DNA from: Druceiella hillmani
Taxonomy: Eukaryota; Arthropoda; Insecta; Lepidoptera; Hepialidae
Direction of reading: 5' to 3'
Length of the DNA: 64,000 nt
NCBI GenBank assembly: GCA_039881145.1
Contig: JAYKKI010000004.1
Location: 45,790,001 to 45,854,000 of the forward strand
The notes beneath the pieces are model-generated. The model was not told the DNA's origin and searched no databases. It saw nothing but the letters and a program-made list of their open reading frames with translations. Shown here in pieces: positions 25,301 through 35,559 of the stretch. The position numbers and the translations under genes were made by a program. Positions within the stretch are counted from its first letter, which is position 1. The number at the start of each line of letters is the position of its first letter.

Positions 25301-26838
25301 GGGAAATGATTCCACATACCTCTTCTTACGAGACCTGATGCTATTCAACTTGTGACTATTTAAGTCACTGAATAATGCTTTGCAGAACTTTAAAAAAAAT
25401 TTGGCGATGGGAAAAACTTAGAAGAGTTCATTGACGAATTGTCTCATTCAAAACCTGCGTTTCCATTTTGATGCTACGCTCTTTCCCAAAGAGATGGGGA
25501 TAATGATAGTGCATATATCATTTATTATTTTATTCGGGAAATTTATGCATTAATTAGACAAAAAGCATAAATTGAGGTAGAATTATAATTTTCATGTTTA
25601 AATGCCATTTTACTTATTCTGAAAACAAATAGCATTATCAATTATTATTATAAAATTAATAACCTCTTCAGCCCTTGTGGGATAATAGCAATTACCTTTT
25701 CTTCGGAATTTATTACCTTCTCGTTTTATTTCATAAACAACGGGCTGTTTTCTTGTTTGTGCTATTTCAATACCAGTGTTAGAAAAATACAGGGAGCACA
25801 ATACGGAAATTTGTATGATGTATTGAAGCTTACTTATAATTATGGGGTTATGAATTAGTAGTGATCACTACATCTGAATTATTAATCGTACTTTTAAAAA
25901 TATTCGGAAATTCATAAACGATATAACGTACATTATTTTTTCGTTACGAATTCAACTCTTGTTAATCTATACTGTGTTACATTCATTTTTATCAAAATCG
26001 TATGACACACATGTAAGAGCTTTACTCCTCGGCGTATGCACTCTTTTCATACATAACTCATTCGTTAAAAACGTGCGCATGAAAAGAAAATATCCAAAAA
26101 ATAATAAATAAATAATCTCCAAAAAACTTTATCAAATTTTAGTTCGTCCATTAATTCAATGTAATTCAACGAACATCTGACAGCGTTATTCTGAAATCAA
26201 ACAGCATTTTGACGATATTACTCAAGTCATATAAAGTGTATATCGAAGTACTTGTCTTTGGAATACAACGTAATGACTTGATAGCTTTGTGTCATCTCCG
26301 GTCACAGATATTTTAAACTTAACTACAAAGAAGAAATTCTAGACCATATAGGCAAATTTAAAACGAAGCTGATAATATTAAAATGATTATAGGGCATAGC
26401 TTTTCTGCACATACACGTTACAAATCAAGCACAATCCTCTTAGAAATTTATATATTTTTACTAACATAATTAAATAATCAATTATATTCAATTGATTCAA
26501 TAACCAAAAAAATAAAATTCATTAAATTAAATCAAGTAGATTTTAAAAGAAAAACAATTCTAAAGAAGTCAAATGTGGTATTCGTAACAGCAGAAAAAAA
26601 ATAGGGGAAAAACATAATCTGTTAAAGTCGTATGTGTTCATTATATATTTAATATATATGGAAAAACTGCTTCCACTAGAAACTTATAAAACAGTAATTT
26701 TTGGGATTTAAAATAGTAAAAGTATTTCTTATACTTATATAGGGTAAATAAAAAAAAATCTGCTAAGTACAAGGACAGCTGGCGTACTTAGGCACATATA
26801 ATCATTAATGGTGTGCCCTTAAACTAGTTCATAATGTA
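22376..26838. other. Gene-free stretch
   Basis: The first few hundred bases probably belong to the Helitron-like element. Beyond it I see no gene. A minus-strand frame at 25610-25801 has a somewhat coding-like composition (KREGNKFRRKGNCYYPTRAEE) but no recognised family and no supporting signals. A stretch at about 24060-24270 has an AATAAA (near 24238) with U-rich sequence after it, which is not enough to call a transcript end. Confidence 0.5.
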
Positions 26839-26857
26839 TTGTGTGTGTACACATATA

Positions 26858-26946
<89 letters not shown>
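26839..26946. repeat. (TG)n/(TA)n microsatellite
   Basis: A short GTGTGTGT run leads into about 90 bp of nearly pure TA repeat. Open frames crossing it on both strands are artefacts of the repeat. Confidence 0.92.
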
Positions 26947-28187
26947 AAGAAGCGGACAGAGAGGCGCGCGAGCGGATGTCATTACGATAATAATATGGTA
27001 CGAGCCCTCTGAAAACGGAACCCTGAATATTTTCAATTCATACCCAACCTAGTTAAGAAGATGATGACTAAATTATCTTTTTAACTAATTTTCAAAATTT
27101 GTAAACAAGTAATAGCTTCTAAATAAATTCCGAAAAAAAACTCAATAAACGCATTATGTGCGCTGTTTCTAATACACTTACATTGGCTAATATTCATATT
27201 AAATACATGTAGACAAAACAATGCGAAATTTTCTTTTGAAAGAAAAAAACTTTTTATATTTTATGTTACCTTATTTTCAAATTCAAATGAATATTTAACA
27301 GATTTTCTCTTTTTCTTATGTTCATTGTTTTTCGAATATAAACCCATTGTGCAAAGTAATTTACAATAATGACTTATCCCGCAATTGTTAGTTCTATCAA
27401 GCTTAACCGATGATTGACAGGTATAATAAGCCATATTTTGATATAACTTGCAGATATTTTGCTTGACATTCTTTTGTAATATGTTATCTTCATAAACACG
27501 GTGATCATAATCGTTTTTGCTTTTAACCATATCAATATCAAGAACCTATACCAAAAGTATTTTGTCACCTATCTTATTAAGATATTGCCTACTTACATCG
27601 ACACAAAATTATTGGCGTCACTTTAGGAAACACCGACAATTTTCCACTCCAATGATTTTCGTTAATGCTCAAAAGACTTCCTCAATTTAATTTACATCAG
27701 CCTGAAATATCGCACGTCTACCCTAATTCATTAGACCTTTGATAATTGTATACTTGACAAGTTATCACACAAATTAATGAACATGTCATTCCCGTCGCGG
27801 TGCCCCTGATTGATTTATTCATTTATGCATTGTGAAATTGAACAAAAGGAATCCAAAATTAATCCGTAAATTTCGTACAGTTTTTCTGTTTAACGCCGGG
27901 TCAAAATGTGATGCATGCAATGTTAAATTAACTATCGGAAAATATAAATGGAATCATTTGTATAGTCCAAATACAACAGGGAAATTGTTAGGGGGTAATT
28001 TTCTGCCGTTCCTTAATAAAACAGAAGCAAAAATATAGAAACCCGGTAAGATCACTTACGTCCATCTGTCTGTCCCTATCCCATAACTGATTTTCTTACA
28101 ACCTTCGAAATATAGTAAAGTTATAAAGGCTTATTAACACACGTATATTTAAGTCACATGTATTTTTAATATATTAGAAAAATTGAA

Positions 28188-28390
28188 TATTGAATATATT
28201 TGGCGTTAATTTTGTAGAAATTCATTATTCACAATTAAATGAAACTACGTGAGTACATATTATTTCTACTTTCTTTAATTTCTTTACCACGACCTATGTT
28301 GTAATACAACGAAACCTAGGTCGTGGTAAAGAAATTAAAGAAAGTAGAAATAATACCACATCACGTAATTTCATTTAATTGTGAATATTA
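28188..28390. repeat. Fold-back repeat: two units head to head
   Basis: A left unit (28188-28310) and its reverse complement (28298-28390) share the central motif GTTGTAATACAAC (28298-28310). The stem includes 38 perfectly paired bases, 28258-28295 with 28318-28355, and continues with mismatches outward to about 28225 and 28390. The same unit occurs singly at 56357-56483 (this orientation) and 60062-60184 (opposite). No protein is encoded. The structure fits a fold-back MITE, that is, two terminal repeats with the interior removed. Confidence 0.85.
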
Positions 28391-29088
28391 GAAAAAATTA
28401 AGTTAACACCCAAGACAGTGTTTTTGAAGTTTTAGGAAGTAGCCTGAAAAATTATTTTTTTTTACATATAACACCAGGAATGTAAATCGAAGGAGTGAGT
28501 TATAAATGTCCCAAAACTATATACTTTTTGAAAATTTTATAAAAGGGATATATTTTGAGAACATCCATAAAAAATAAGTCTTCCTCTATCAACGTCACAC
28601 TTTCATCAGATGTTTTCAATATTTTGACGCTTCTACAATGTAAATATTTCAATGTGAAAAAAAAATAATTTTTTACAGAAAATTTAATAAAAGTAATGTG
28701 AAGTTTTAAATGTTTATTTGTACCTGAATGTCTTCGATACTCTCTTAGATAGTAATAATGATTTTCTTTTTAATACATTCTTTAATTTAATGAAACATTT
28801 ATACATACATATTAGTAACTGCAGCCATTGTCTATCACACTGCAAAGCGCCGTCTTAGGTACACTCGAGAGGAAGAGACTTTGAATATCTAGAAAGGTGT
28901 AACGTGAAACTACTTTTCCCACGTGGGGAGTGTTCATAATATTACAGTAGCTGACTTCATTATGAACTTCCCATATTTTTATAGTTATAAAAGATTCAAA
29001 TGTGAATTTCATTATCTGCATCCTAAATTATAAATGTCTCAAGATTCTTTAGTAAATATTATTTCAAGAAACGACCGCACAAATAGAC
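28391..29088. other. Spacer left of the pogo element
   Basis: No gene is supported. About 28815-28935 is less AT-rich than the surroundings and is open on the minus strand (28812-29021, 69 codons), but the peptide shows no known motif. It may be an old exon or transposon fragment. Confidence 0.4.
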
Positions 29089-29090
29089 TA

Positions 29091-29115
29091 GGGTAAAACA
29101 CTACAAGACGCCCCA
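29091..29115 (+). repeat. pogo element left terminal inverted repeat
   Basis: The 25 bases match the reverse complement of 31816-31840 at 23 positions. The bases immediately outside are TA. Confidence 0.93.
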
Positions 29116-29495
29116 GTTGACAATACGCCCCACTGCGCGTACACGCACATAAATACAGATATCAAACAAGTAGCGACACGTACGGCGCCGTGCCAGTCGC
29201 CCGCCATCAGTGCTGCCGGTTAGGTATGGTTATGTGACTTATTTAAAAAAAACATCAAAATCTTCACCAATTGCTTTGGAACAATTTGCGGTGAGTACCA
29301 TACAAATTTACTTACATTGTACAGTATTTTTTAAATGCAGTTTTTGTTTGGAAATGTTTGTACAGCTTTAATTTACCTATTATTTAACGTATTCCTTGTA
29401 GTGAATTACTCGCAACGGCGTCCATCTTGCGACTGGGGCGTTTTGTAAACATAAATTTACAAAACGCCTCGTTCATTATGCTACAATACGCCCCA
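29101..29495. promoter_or_regulatory. Subterminal motif array, left side (5 copies)
   Basis: Variants of CTACAAAACGCCCCA occur at 29101-29115 (within the TIR), 29119-29132, 29434-29448 (reverse), 29456-29470 (ending CCTC) and 29481-29495. The reverse copy at 29434 and the forward copy at 29456 face each other across a short spacer. By analogy with other DNA transposons these are candidate transposase-binding sites; this is inference. Three copies sit inside the 5' UTR intron. Confidence 0.75.
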
Positions 29496-29543
29496 TCACC
29501 CAATCAAATTATTTTCTTAAAAAAATACTTTTTATTTTTACAG
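29291..29543 (+). other. Predicted 5' UTR intron of the transposase
   Basis: The donor GCG|GTGAGT at 29291 and the acceptor TTTTTATTTTTACAG ending at 29543 define a 253-bp intron. The start codon follows the acceptor immediately. An alternative donor, GTTAG|GTATGG, lies near 29224. The upstream exon is GC-rich (about 29165-29225). Confidence 0.7.
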
Positions 29544-30242
29544 ATGTCGCGTAACTATCAAAAAAAAACCCTACGGGCTGCTTGGTCTGATACGGATTTA
29601 AATGAAGCTATGCAAAAAGTGCGTAACAAGAAGATGGGAATTAACGAAGCTTCTAGGGTTTACAATATCCCATCTAGAACGCTCAAACGACATCTGGTAA
29701 CAGGAAAACTTAAAATGCCACTCGGGAGACCACCCGTTTTTTCAGAAGAACAAGAGAAAAAACTAGTAGCTCATATTAAAAAACTTGAAAAAGTTGGCTT
29801 TGCACCTGACCAAAAGGATGTCAAAGAAATGGCTTACCAGTTAGCTCAAACGCTTAACATAAAAAACCCATTCTCGAACGACACTCATCAAGCAGGTAAC
29901 GTTTGGTTCAACTGGTTCTTGAAACGTAACCCTGAGTTAAGTCAGCGAAAATCTGAAGCTCTTTCACTTGCTAGAGCTTATGGTGTAAATCGAGAGGATG
30001 TCCAACATTTTTTTACACTGCTGGCTCAGATATATGAAGAAAACGACTTGGGTGAACAACCGGACCAAATATTCAACATGGATGAGACTGGCATCCAAAT
30101 AAATAATAAACCTGGTAAAGTTATAGCCAGCAAAGGAGCTAAAGATGTTTATACTTTGACTAGTTGCGAAAAGGGAGAGAATGTGACAATCATTGCTTGC
30201 TGCAATGCTCAAGGTAACTTAATGCCACCGGTATTAATTTAA
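29544..30242 (+). pseudogene. pogo-type transposase, N-terminal part
   Basis: The ATG at 29544 is chosen because a strong splice acceptor ends at 29543 and the protein then begins MSRNYQKKTLRAAW as in related transposases; the same frame is open upstream from 29427, but that is leader sequence. Residues about 12-50 form a pipsqueak-type HTH (NEASRVYNIPSRTLKRHL). A GRPP segment follows at about 61-64 and a second CENP-B/Tc5-like HTH at about 118-157 (VWFNWFLKRNPELS). The DDE_1 catalytic domain starts near 170, with the first catalytic Asp at residue 180 in FNMDETGI. The frame ends at a TAA (30240-30242) within the catalytic domain, where the family normally continues with a Phe-Lys-Gly-like segment. 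The 232 residues are otherwise free of damage. Confidence 0.93.
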
Positions 30243-30286
30243 AAGGGTACCTACAGCAAGCCTCAGTTCTCTGAAGGACTACCACC

Positions 30287-31114
30287 ATGTTCGCAAGTAC
30301 GAAGTCCTCATATATAAACTCGGAACTCTTCATGAAATGGTTCGGGGAGATATTCTTACAAAAAAAAGGTCCTGGAAAATCCCTATTGACAATGGATGGT
30401 CACAGTTCACACTACAATAATATTCGCTTGTTAGAAGTAGCTAAAGAGAATGAAGTTACATTATTATGCTTACCAAGTCACACGACTCATGCACTTCAAC
30501 CACTAGATAGGGCATTTTTCAGACCTTTGAAAATTTATTTTGCTCAGGAAACAAAATCTTGGATGATTATGAATAAAGATAAACGGCTTACTCGCTACGA
30601 TGTGTCCAAACTTATTGGTAAGGCCTGGGGAAAGGCTGCTGGTGTATCTAATGGAATCGTTGCTTTAAAGTCTGGTGGCATCTACCCATATGATCCAAAC
30701 GACATACCAGAGCACTATTTTTCACTCTCGGACGCGTTGCGAGAACAAGATCTTGTATATGATGAGCAAGGAAATGATAATAATGTTAATGAACTTGGCG
30801 AGGGCTTTTCAGGGATACAGAACATCAATAATCTTCCAGCTGAAATGGAACCAACAATTTCGGAAGTGGAAGTAACTGAAAATGAATCTGGAAACAATGA
30901 AGAAGAAATGGTTACAGAAAATGTTGACCGGCATAATTTTACCGCATTTGATAAAACACCCCAAAAATGTCCAGATTTACCCTCAGCGTCTGCAGAAGAA
31001 ATGCCTACAAAAGTTTTGACTAAAGTTCATCCCATACCTAAATTACCAGCAATGACGTTGAAAAGAAAACAAAAGGCTATAGTCTCCAGAGAATATGCAA
31101 AAAATAAAAGCTAA
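30287..31114 (+). pseudogene. pogo-type transposase, catalytic C-terminal part
   Basis: After the stop at 30240 the original frame can still be followed through KGTYSKPQFSEGLPP; near 30287-30305 the reading changes frame to KSSYINSELFMKWFGEIF. The second catalytic Asp lies in LLTMDGHSSH (codon at 30395) and the third in HALQPLDRAFF (codon at 30506), with 36 residues between, a DDD triad of DD36D spacing. The rest is the usual C-terminal DDE_1 region (VSKLIGKAW, GIYPYDPNDIP) and a variable acidic tail. Both late Asp residues are intact, so loss of function rests on the stop and the frame change only. It ends at 31114, beyond which the frame is broken again. Confidence 0.92.
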
Positions 31115-31311
31115 AGAAAAGTGTAAGAAGGATGCAGTGACGAAGAAACTGAAGATATGTGAAAAAAGAAAGTAACGCGGAAAGAAAACAAGGAAAATAA
31201 AAAAAAAAGAAAATGACCGTTGTCTCTTCATCATCAGAAAGCGATATTGATGAACAAAGTTACAAAAGCTCCTCGAACGAAGATATTTCTGATGAAGAAG
31301 AGAATAGGTGA
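31115..31311 (+). pseudogene. pogo-type transposase, broken C-terminal tail
   Basis: Frame-shifted remains of a basic then acidic tail. One frame reads KAKEKCKKDAVTKKLKICEK around 31105-31165; another reads SSSSESDIDEQSYKSSSNED and ends with EEENR and a stop at 31309-31311. Lys-rich and Ser/Glu/Asp-rich tails are common in this transposase group. A-rich runs near 31195-31215 are likely slippage sites responsible for the frame loss. Confidence 0.7.
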
Positions 31312-31598
31312 ATTGAATGTACAGAAAATGATTATATATATATATGTATATTAAATATTAGATGCTTGAGTTTTGTACCATGTACAATCCTCTGCAATGT
31401 TTGTGGAAAAAAAGTTAAACGGGAAGCTATCAATAAGATTAAGAAAACAAAGAAAAATATTTAAATGTTATTTAGTAAATGCCACGTAAAACTGATTGTG
31501 GTGATTTGAAATTGATCTCGAAGTAATTTCTAAGACTGATTGTTGAGTTTTTATTTTAATTATCTTAAGTTTCTTCTATTTTGGTAATAATATTATAA

Positions 31599-31830
31599 TG
31601 GGGCATTTTGTAATAGCCGTGAGGCATATTATCAACACATAGTGCTACAAAACGCCCCACCGAAGGTCTGAAAAAAATATTTTTTGTAACTAGTGTAATA
31701 AGAAATGTAACCAAATTCAAGTGCCATTTTGTAGTTTAAATATCATTTGTTGTATATATGATAAATTATGATTGATAAAAGTTTAGAGGGCATTTTATTG
31801 AGAATCCTGTAAAAGTGGGGCGTATTGTAG
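31599..31830. promoter_or_regulatory. Subterminal motif array, right side (3 copies)
   Basis: Reverse copy at 31599-31613 (TGGGGCATTTTGTAA), forward copy at 31645-31659 (CTACAAAACGCCCCA) and the reverse copy within the right TIR at 31816-31830. Together with the left side this makes eight copies within about 400 bp of the left end and 240 bp of the right end. Confidence 0.75.
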
Positions 31831-31840
31831 CGTTTTACCC
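31816..31840 (-). repeat. pogo element right terminal inverted repeat
   Basis: Ends GTAGCGTTTTACCC, followed by TA and then CATAAT. Pairs with 29091-29115. Confidence 0.93.
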
Positions 31841-32183
31841 TACATAATATTCTATAGAGAATTTCTTTCTAAAATTGTTTAACACTCGTACTTAATTATC
31901 TAGGCATTTGCATTCATTGCCTTTGCATTTTCTAAGGTTTGCCAAGTAAGTTGTTTTTTCGAGTCCTTTAAATCGATGATTATTTATTTAGTTTAGGATG
32001 ACGTTTATATTATTATTTCATTGATAAATATTTAATTTAGGCTGACATGAATTTAAATTAATATGGTGATGGTCAAAAAGTTAACATTTTGAAGGTTTTA
32101 AGCAGCGAATATAATGGCGTTTCTGTTTCCACTTTATAGGGAAAATCGAAGTGCACGTAGTACGTTTCTATAGGGACTAGTAT

Positions 32184-32341
32184 TGTTGATAGGTAAATTA
32201 AAATGTAATATGTTTTTATATGGCAACATCTGCTCAATCGTTTTCTGTATGTTCAAGCTTCTAACGTCAGTTTGCAATTAAGTTAAAAAAAAAATATTCT
32301 TTTACCGCAGAATACCTTTGGTTTCCATTCAAAATGCATCA
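32184..32341 (+). repeat. Probable 5' LTR of a second copia element
   Basis: The stretch begins TGTTGATAGG and ends AATGCATCA, immediately before a copia-type primer-binding site and 178 bp before a gag start. TG...CA ends and a 158-bp length fit a copia LTR. No second LTR was found downstream, so the boundaries rest on the primer site and on the TGTTG start only. Confidence 0.5.
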
Positions 32342-32355
32342 GGTTATGGGTCTAG
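32342..32355 (+). promoter_or_regulatory. Primer-binding site, internal tRNA-Met type
   Basis: GGTTATGGGTCTAG resembles the copia primer site GGTTATGGGCCCAG, which pairs with the anticodon-loop side of a cleaved initiator tRNA-Met rather than with its 3' end. There are two mismatches. Confidence 0.6.
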
Positions 32356-32518
32356 ATACATTATCCTGCCGTGATTACGTAAAGCATAGAGAAGATTACT
32401 GTTTTGTCATGAAATACTCTTGGCCTCGGTGCGACGTGTGCTAGTTTTAAGGTTAAGCTGTCGGGAAGGAAAACTTGTCCTGTTGAGCAAGGACGGGACG
32501 AGTAGGAAGAACACGACG

Positions 32519-33175
32519 ATGGATAACAACTTCAAAATACCTGGCTTGCACATCAAGCTTGAAAGGACATCAAATTGGTATCTATGGAAATTTCAATCTG
32601 TTACTTTACTACGAAATCAAGATTTACTAGAAGTAGTAGAAGGAAAGAGTATCAAACCGGATGTCAGGGCTGATAAGGCTTCATGGGACAAGGAAGATAC
32701 AAAAGCCCAAACATGGCTTGTAACAAGAATGTCATAAAACGCGATGATGTATATAATAACTTGCACTACGCTCGCAGAGATGTGGAGGTAAATGGCTAGT
32801 GTTTATGAACAAAAATCTGAAACAAGTATCTACATCGTGTAACATCGTTTCTTGCAATTCAAATACGAAAACGGCACAGAGACATCTGTTTTTTTATCTA
32901 AAAGAGAAGAATTTAAAAATCAACCAAACGATGGGAGACGAGATTTCTGAAAAATTCGTCACGACAAAGGTGTTGGTGTCACTCCCAGATCATTACAAGC
33001 ATTTTGTACTGCATGGGAGTGAGCGCCGGCAAATAAACAAATAAGAAAAAGAGAAGACGGCAAATAAGAAAATAAACGTACGACAATCTCATCCCTGGAC
33101 TATTGATAGAACAGGAGCGATTGAAATAAAACGGAGAAATAACTCAGCAAGTGTCGGCTTTTGTTGCAAGGAGAG
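32519..33175 (+). pseudogene. gag: copia gag remnant, second lineage
   Basis: The ATG at 32519 starts MDNNFKIPGLHIKLERTSNW, then WKFQSVTLL and LLEVVEGKSIKPD, the typical N-terminal Gag fold of copia (UBN2/DUF4219-like). The frame stops after TRMS (32735-32737). The family sequence continues out of frame as NAMMYITCTTLAEMW, VYEQKSETSIYIV and QFKYE, then in frame from about 32930 as GDEISEKFVTTKVLVSLPDH. A last block, LLIEQERLK, stop, NGEITQQVSAFVAR, reaches 33175. No zinc knuckle or pol follows. It is a truncated 5' end of a different copia lineage from the one at 10725. Confidence 0.85.
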
Positions 33176-33200
33176 TGTATGTGTGCACATATACTCTCCT
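33169..33200. repeat. 32-bp near-perfect palindrome
   Basis: AGGAGAGTGTATGTGTGCAC continues to ATACTCTCCT. The two halves are reverse complements except for one mismatched position pair. It lies exactly where the gag homology ends, so it may mark the deletion or rearrangement junction that truncated the element. Confidence 0.75.
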
Positions 33201-33379
33201 GTGTATGTATATATATACTAAATGTGAACAAATGTAATAGATTGGTGCGATCATTCATCAATATCAAAGCGAGTGTAGTAGTAACGTAAACAATCATAAT
33301 AATAATTCAAGAAATAATAAATCTGATAAGAAGTGTTTTATTACAACAAAACAGGAGATTTTAAAAGCGAGTGTCAATA

Positions 33380-33545
33380 CGTTCGTAATCGTAAATTCAA
33401 GTGGACATTTTCGAGTCTCAGTGGTTAGTGGACAACAGTACAAGTCGTCATATGTGCCGTGATCGAGATTTATTCAGAATATACTTTGCCATTAGATTAA
33501 ATCAGTCATAGTCGGTAAGGGCTTATATTATATTAGTGCGCATGG
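33380..33545 (+). other. Less AT-rich block with initiator-like and donor-like signals
   Basis: This block follows the broken copia gag. It contains TCAGT (33418-33422), matching the arthropod initiator, and TCG|GTAAGG at 33515, matching a splice donor, with no long frame between. It could be a non-coding first exon or an LTR or leader fragment of another retroelement. Neither is proven. Confidence 0.25.
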
Positions 33546-35559
33546 TTGTGGACAGGGGCGGTACAGGTTTTTAAAGGTCGCGAATGGGTAAACATGACCA
33601 TAAAAAATGTATTATATTTAAAATTAGATTGAACGTTCATGTAATTTTATTATGATTTTACTAAATTATGCGTTGTACATAAATTAATACAAAACGTTTA
33701 AATCAATCATTTCTCCTTTACTCTATATTATATTAATGAAAGACTACGACAAAATTAGCTGATTTGGTCAGACTTGTACATTTAATGAAAAGAAAATGTT
33801 TCCATGATATATTTTAATATACTTTTTGACAGAATCTTATAACATGTTATATAAACTTTTAAATTTCATAAAAAAATGATAGTATTTAATGTATCAATAA
33901 TACGAGTACAGTACGAGTATCCTGCAGAATTTTAAAAGGTTTTTTTTTCTTTTGAAAATGATATTTCCAGTGATGTCTAATGTTTCTATAACCTCATGCT
34001 GTTTAACTGTAATTAATTTTTAGTTAGTAAAAAAAAATCCGAAGTATTTATATTATTTACCTAATAAATAGTGGTAATTTTTATCCATTACAATTGTAAT
34101 AAATTAGGAATATAGTAAAAAATATAGGATTCGAAACGAAAAAAGTGACAACTTTATTTTTATCATCTGTGAGATAATAGTGTATTAAAATTATGAAATC
34201 ATATTAAGCCTTTTTCGACGAAAATAAATCTAATAATTTCCTATAAAATAATGGTAAAAGAGTAAGGAAATTGAGAATATGATATCCATAAAATAATTCC
34301 TTTTTCCATTTCATATATTAACCTTTCCCCTTACCATTGGAAATATTAATATTTTGACGCCTGTTGACAATTAAAACCAGGCCGAAAAATAATGATATAA
34401 ATCATCAATGTTATTCCTATTGTCCTCTGTACTGTTTCATGCAAAGTGACACTTTCTTGCGAACATATGTGAACACATCATTTAACTTCGCAGTGTCTGA
34501 CCTATTCCAATGTAGAAAGATGTTAAGGTAAAAAAAGCTGAGGAGGTGCACAACGTAATTTATAACGCCACGAATTGCATAGTTTCGTTTCTTCAATTTT
34601 TAAGACCAAGTTATTTTGATTTGTTTTCATTTATTCACAATTTATAAACAAGTACCTTGGGTCGTTTTATTCATATTTTAGATATCTACATATAAGACGA
34701 TAAGTGTATTTCTCTCCTTGTGTCAGAAAACTTGATCTTTGTATTAGAATCCGATGACTCAAAGGACTGTTATAGATTATGTTATCTTATATCCTCGTTA
34801 GTATGGATCGAATAATGAGTAAAAATTAGGAGTAAATTAGAAATACAGGAATGAGGGATACCCGAAACTGGAAACAAAATTTATCGGCATTTATTAACGG
34901 GTAAGTTTTACAATGAAATAATTAAAAAAACGATTGCTGTGAGAAAAACCGTGAGTTCTTTTTAATTATTTAACAAAAGCTATTGTGTTCGTCTAGATGA
35001 AGGGGCATTTTAATTTAATGTTTATTTTTTTTGTTCATTGTTAACTTTCACTACGGGCAAAGATAAAAACACATTTTCATGATTTTATTTATAATTGTGT
35101 CTCTACTGCATAGAAAGTAAACTTCCGAACTGGCATACGTTGTTACATGATAATTTTAGATAGTATCGAAAATAGCAATGCCGTATTAAATTTAAAAAAA
35201 TAAGATATTTCGTTTCTTATTTAACTTTTAGAGCTTTGACTTTGAAGGAAAAACATAGGATCCATACCATATGTAAGAAACATACGTAAGTCTAGGGATG
35301 TAATATAAAGAAAAATTCGTATATTTTTCAAATTGGTTTCCTAGAAGTATGATCACTCAAAATAATACCGCCAATCTGCACATAAAGCCAAAAGTAGTTC
35401 TAAGTGATTCATGCCACTATTACAGACTTAACATATATAGATTTGTTTATTTTGGGAATTTGTCTGGAAAAGTTATAAACCTTAGAACTGGAAATGAAAT
35501 AAAAATATTTAAAATATTTTGATGGTACGAGTACCAATTTGCGACAGTTATTTTTCAAC
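33546..35559. other. Gene-free stretch
   Basis: AT-rich sequence in which I see no gene, RNA gene or recognisable element. Confidence 0.55.

Larger units (their letters stand above)
29091..31840 (+). mobile_element. pogo-type DNA transposon, nearly complete
   Basis: The 2,750-bp element is bounded by TA on both sides (29089-29090 and 31841-31842), the pogo/Tc1-mariner target. Terminal inverted repeats start GGGTAAAAC[A/G]CTACAA[G/T]ACGCCCCA, 25 bp with two mismatches. Inside are a 5' UTR exon, an intron, a transposase of the DDE_1 class with HTH domains, and subterminal copies of the terminal motif. The transposase has one in-frame stop and at least two frame changes, so this copy is inactive as it stands, yet it is much less decayed than the copia element and is probably a more recent arrival. 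Confidence 0.95.

Noticed and set aside
26824..27052. Open frames on both strands across the TA microsatellite
   Set aside because: Alternating Tyr-Ile peptides produced by the dinucleotide repeat itself; not coding.
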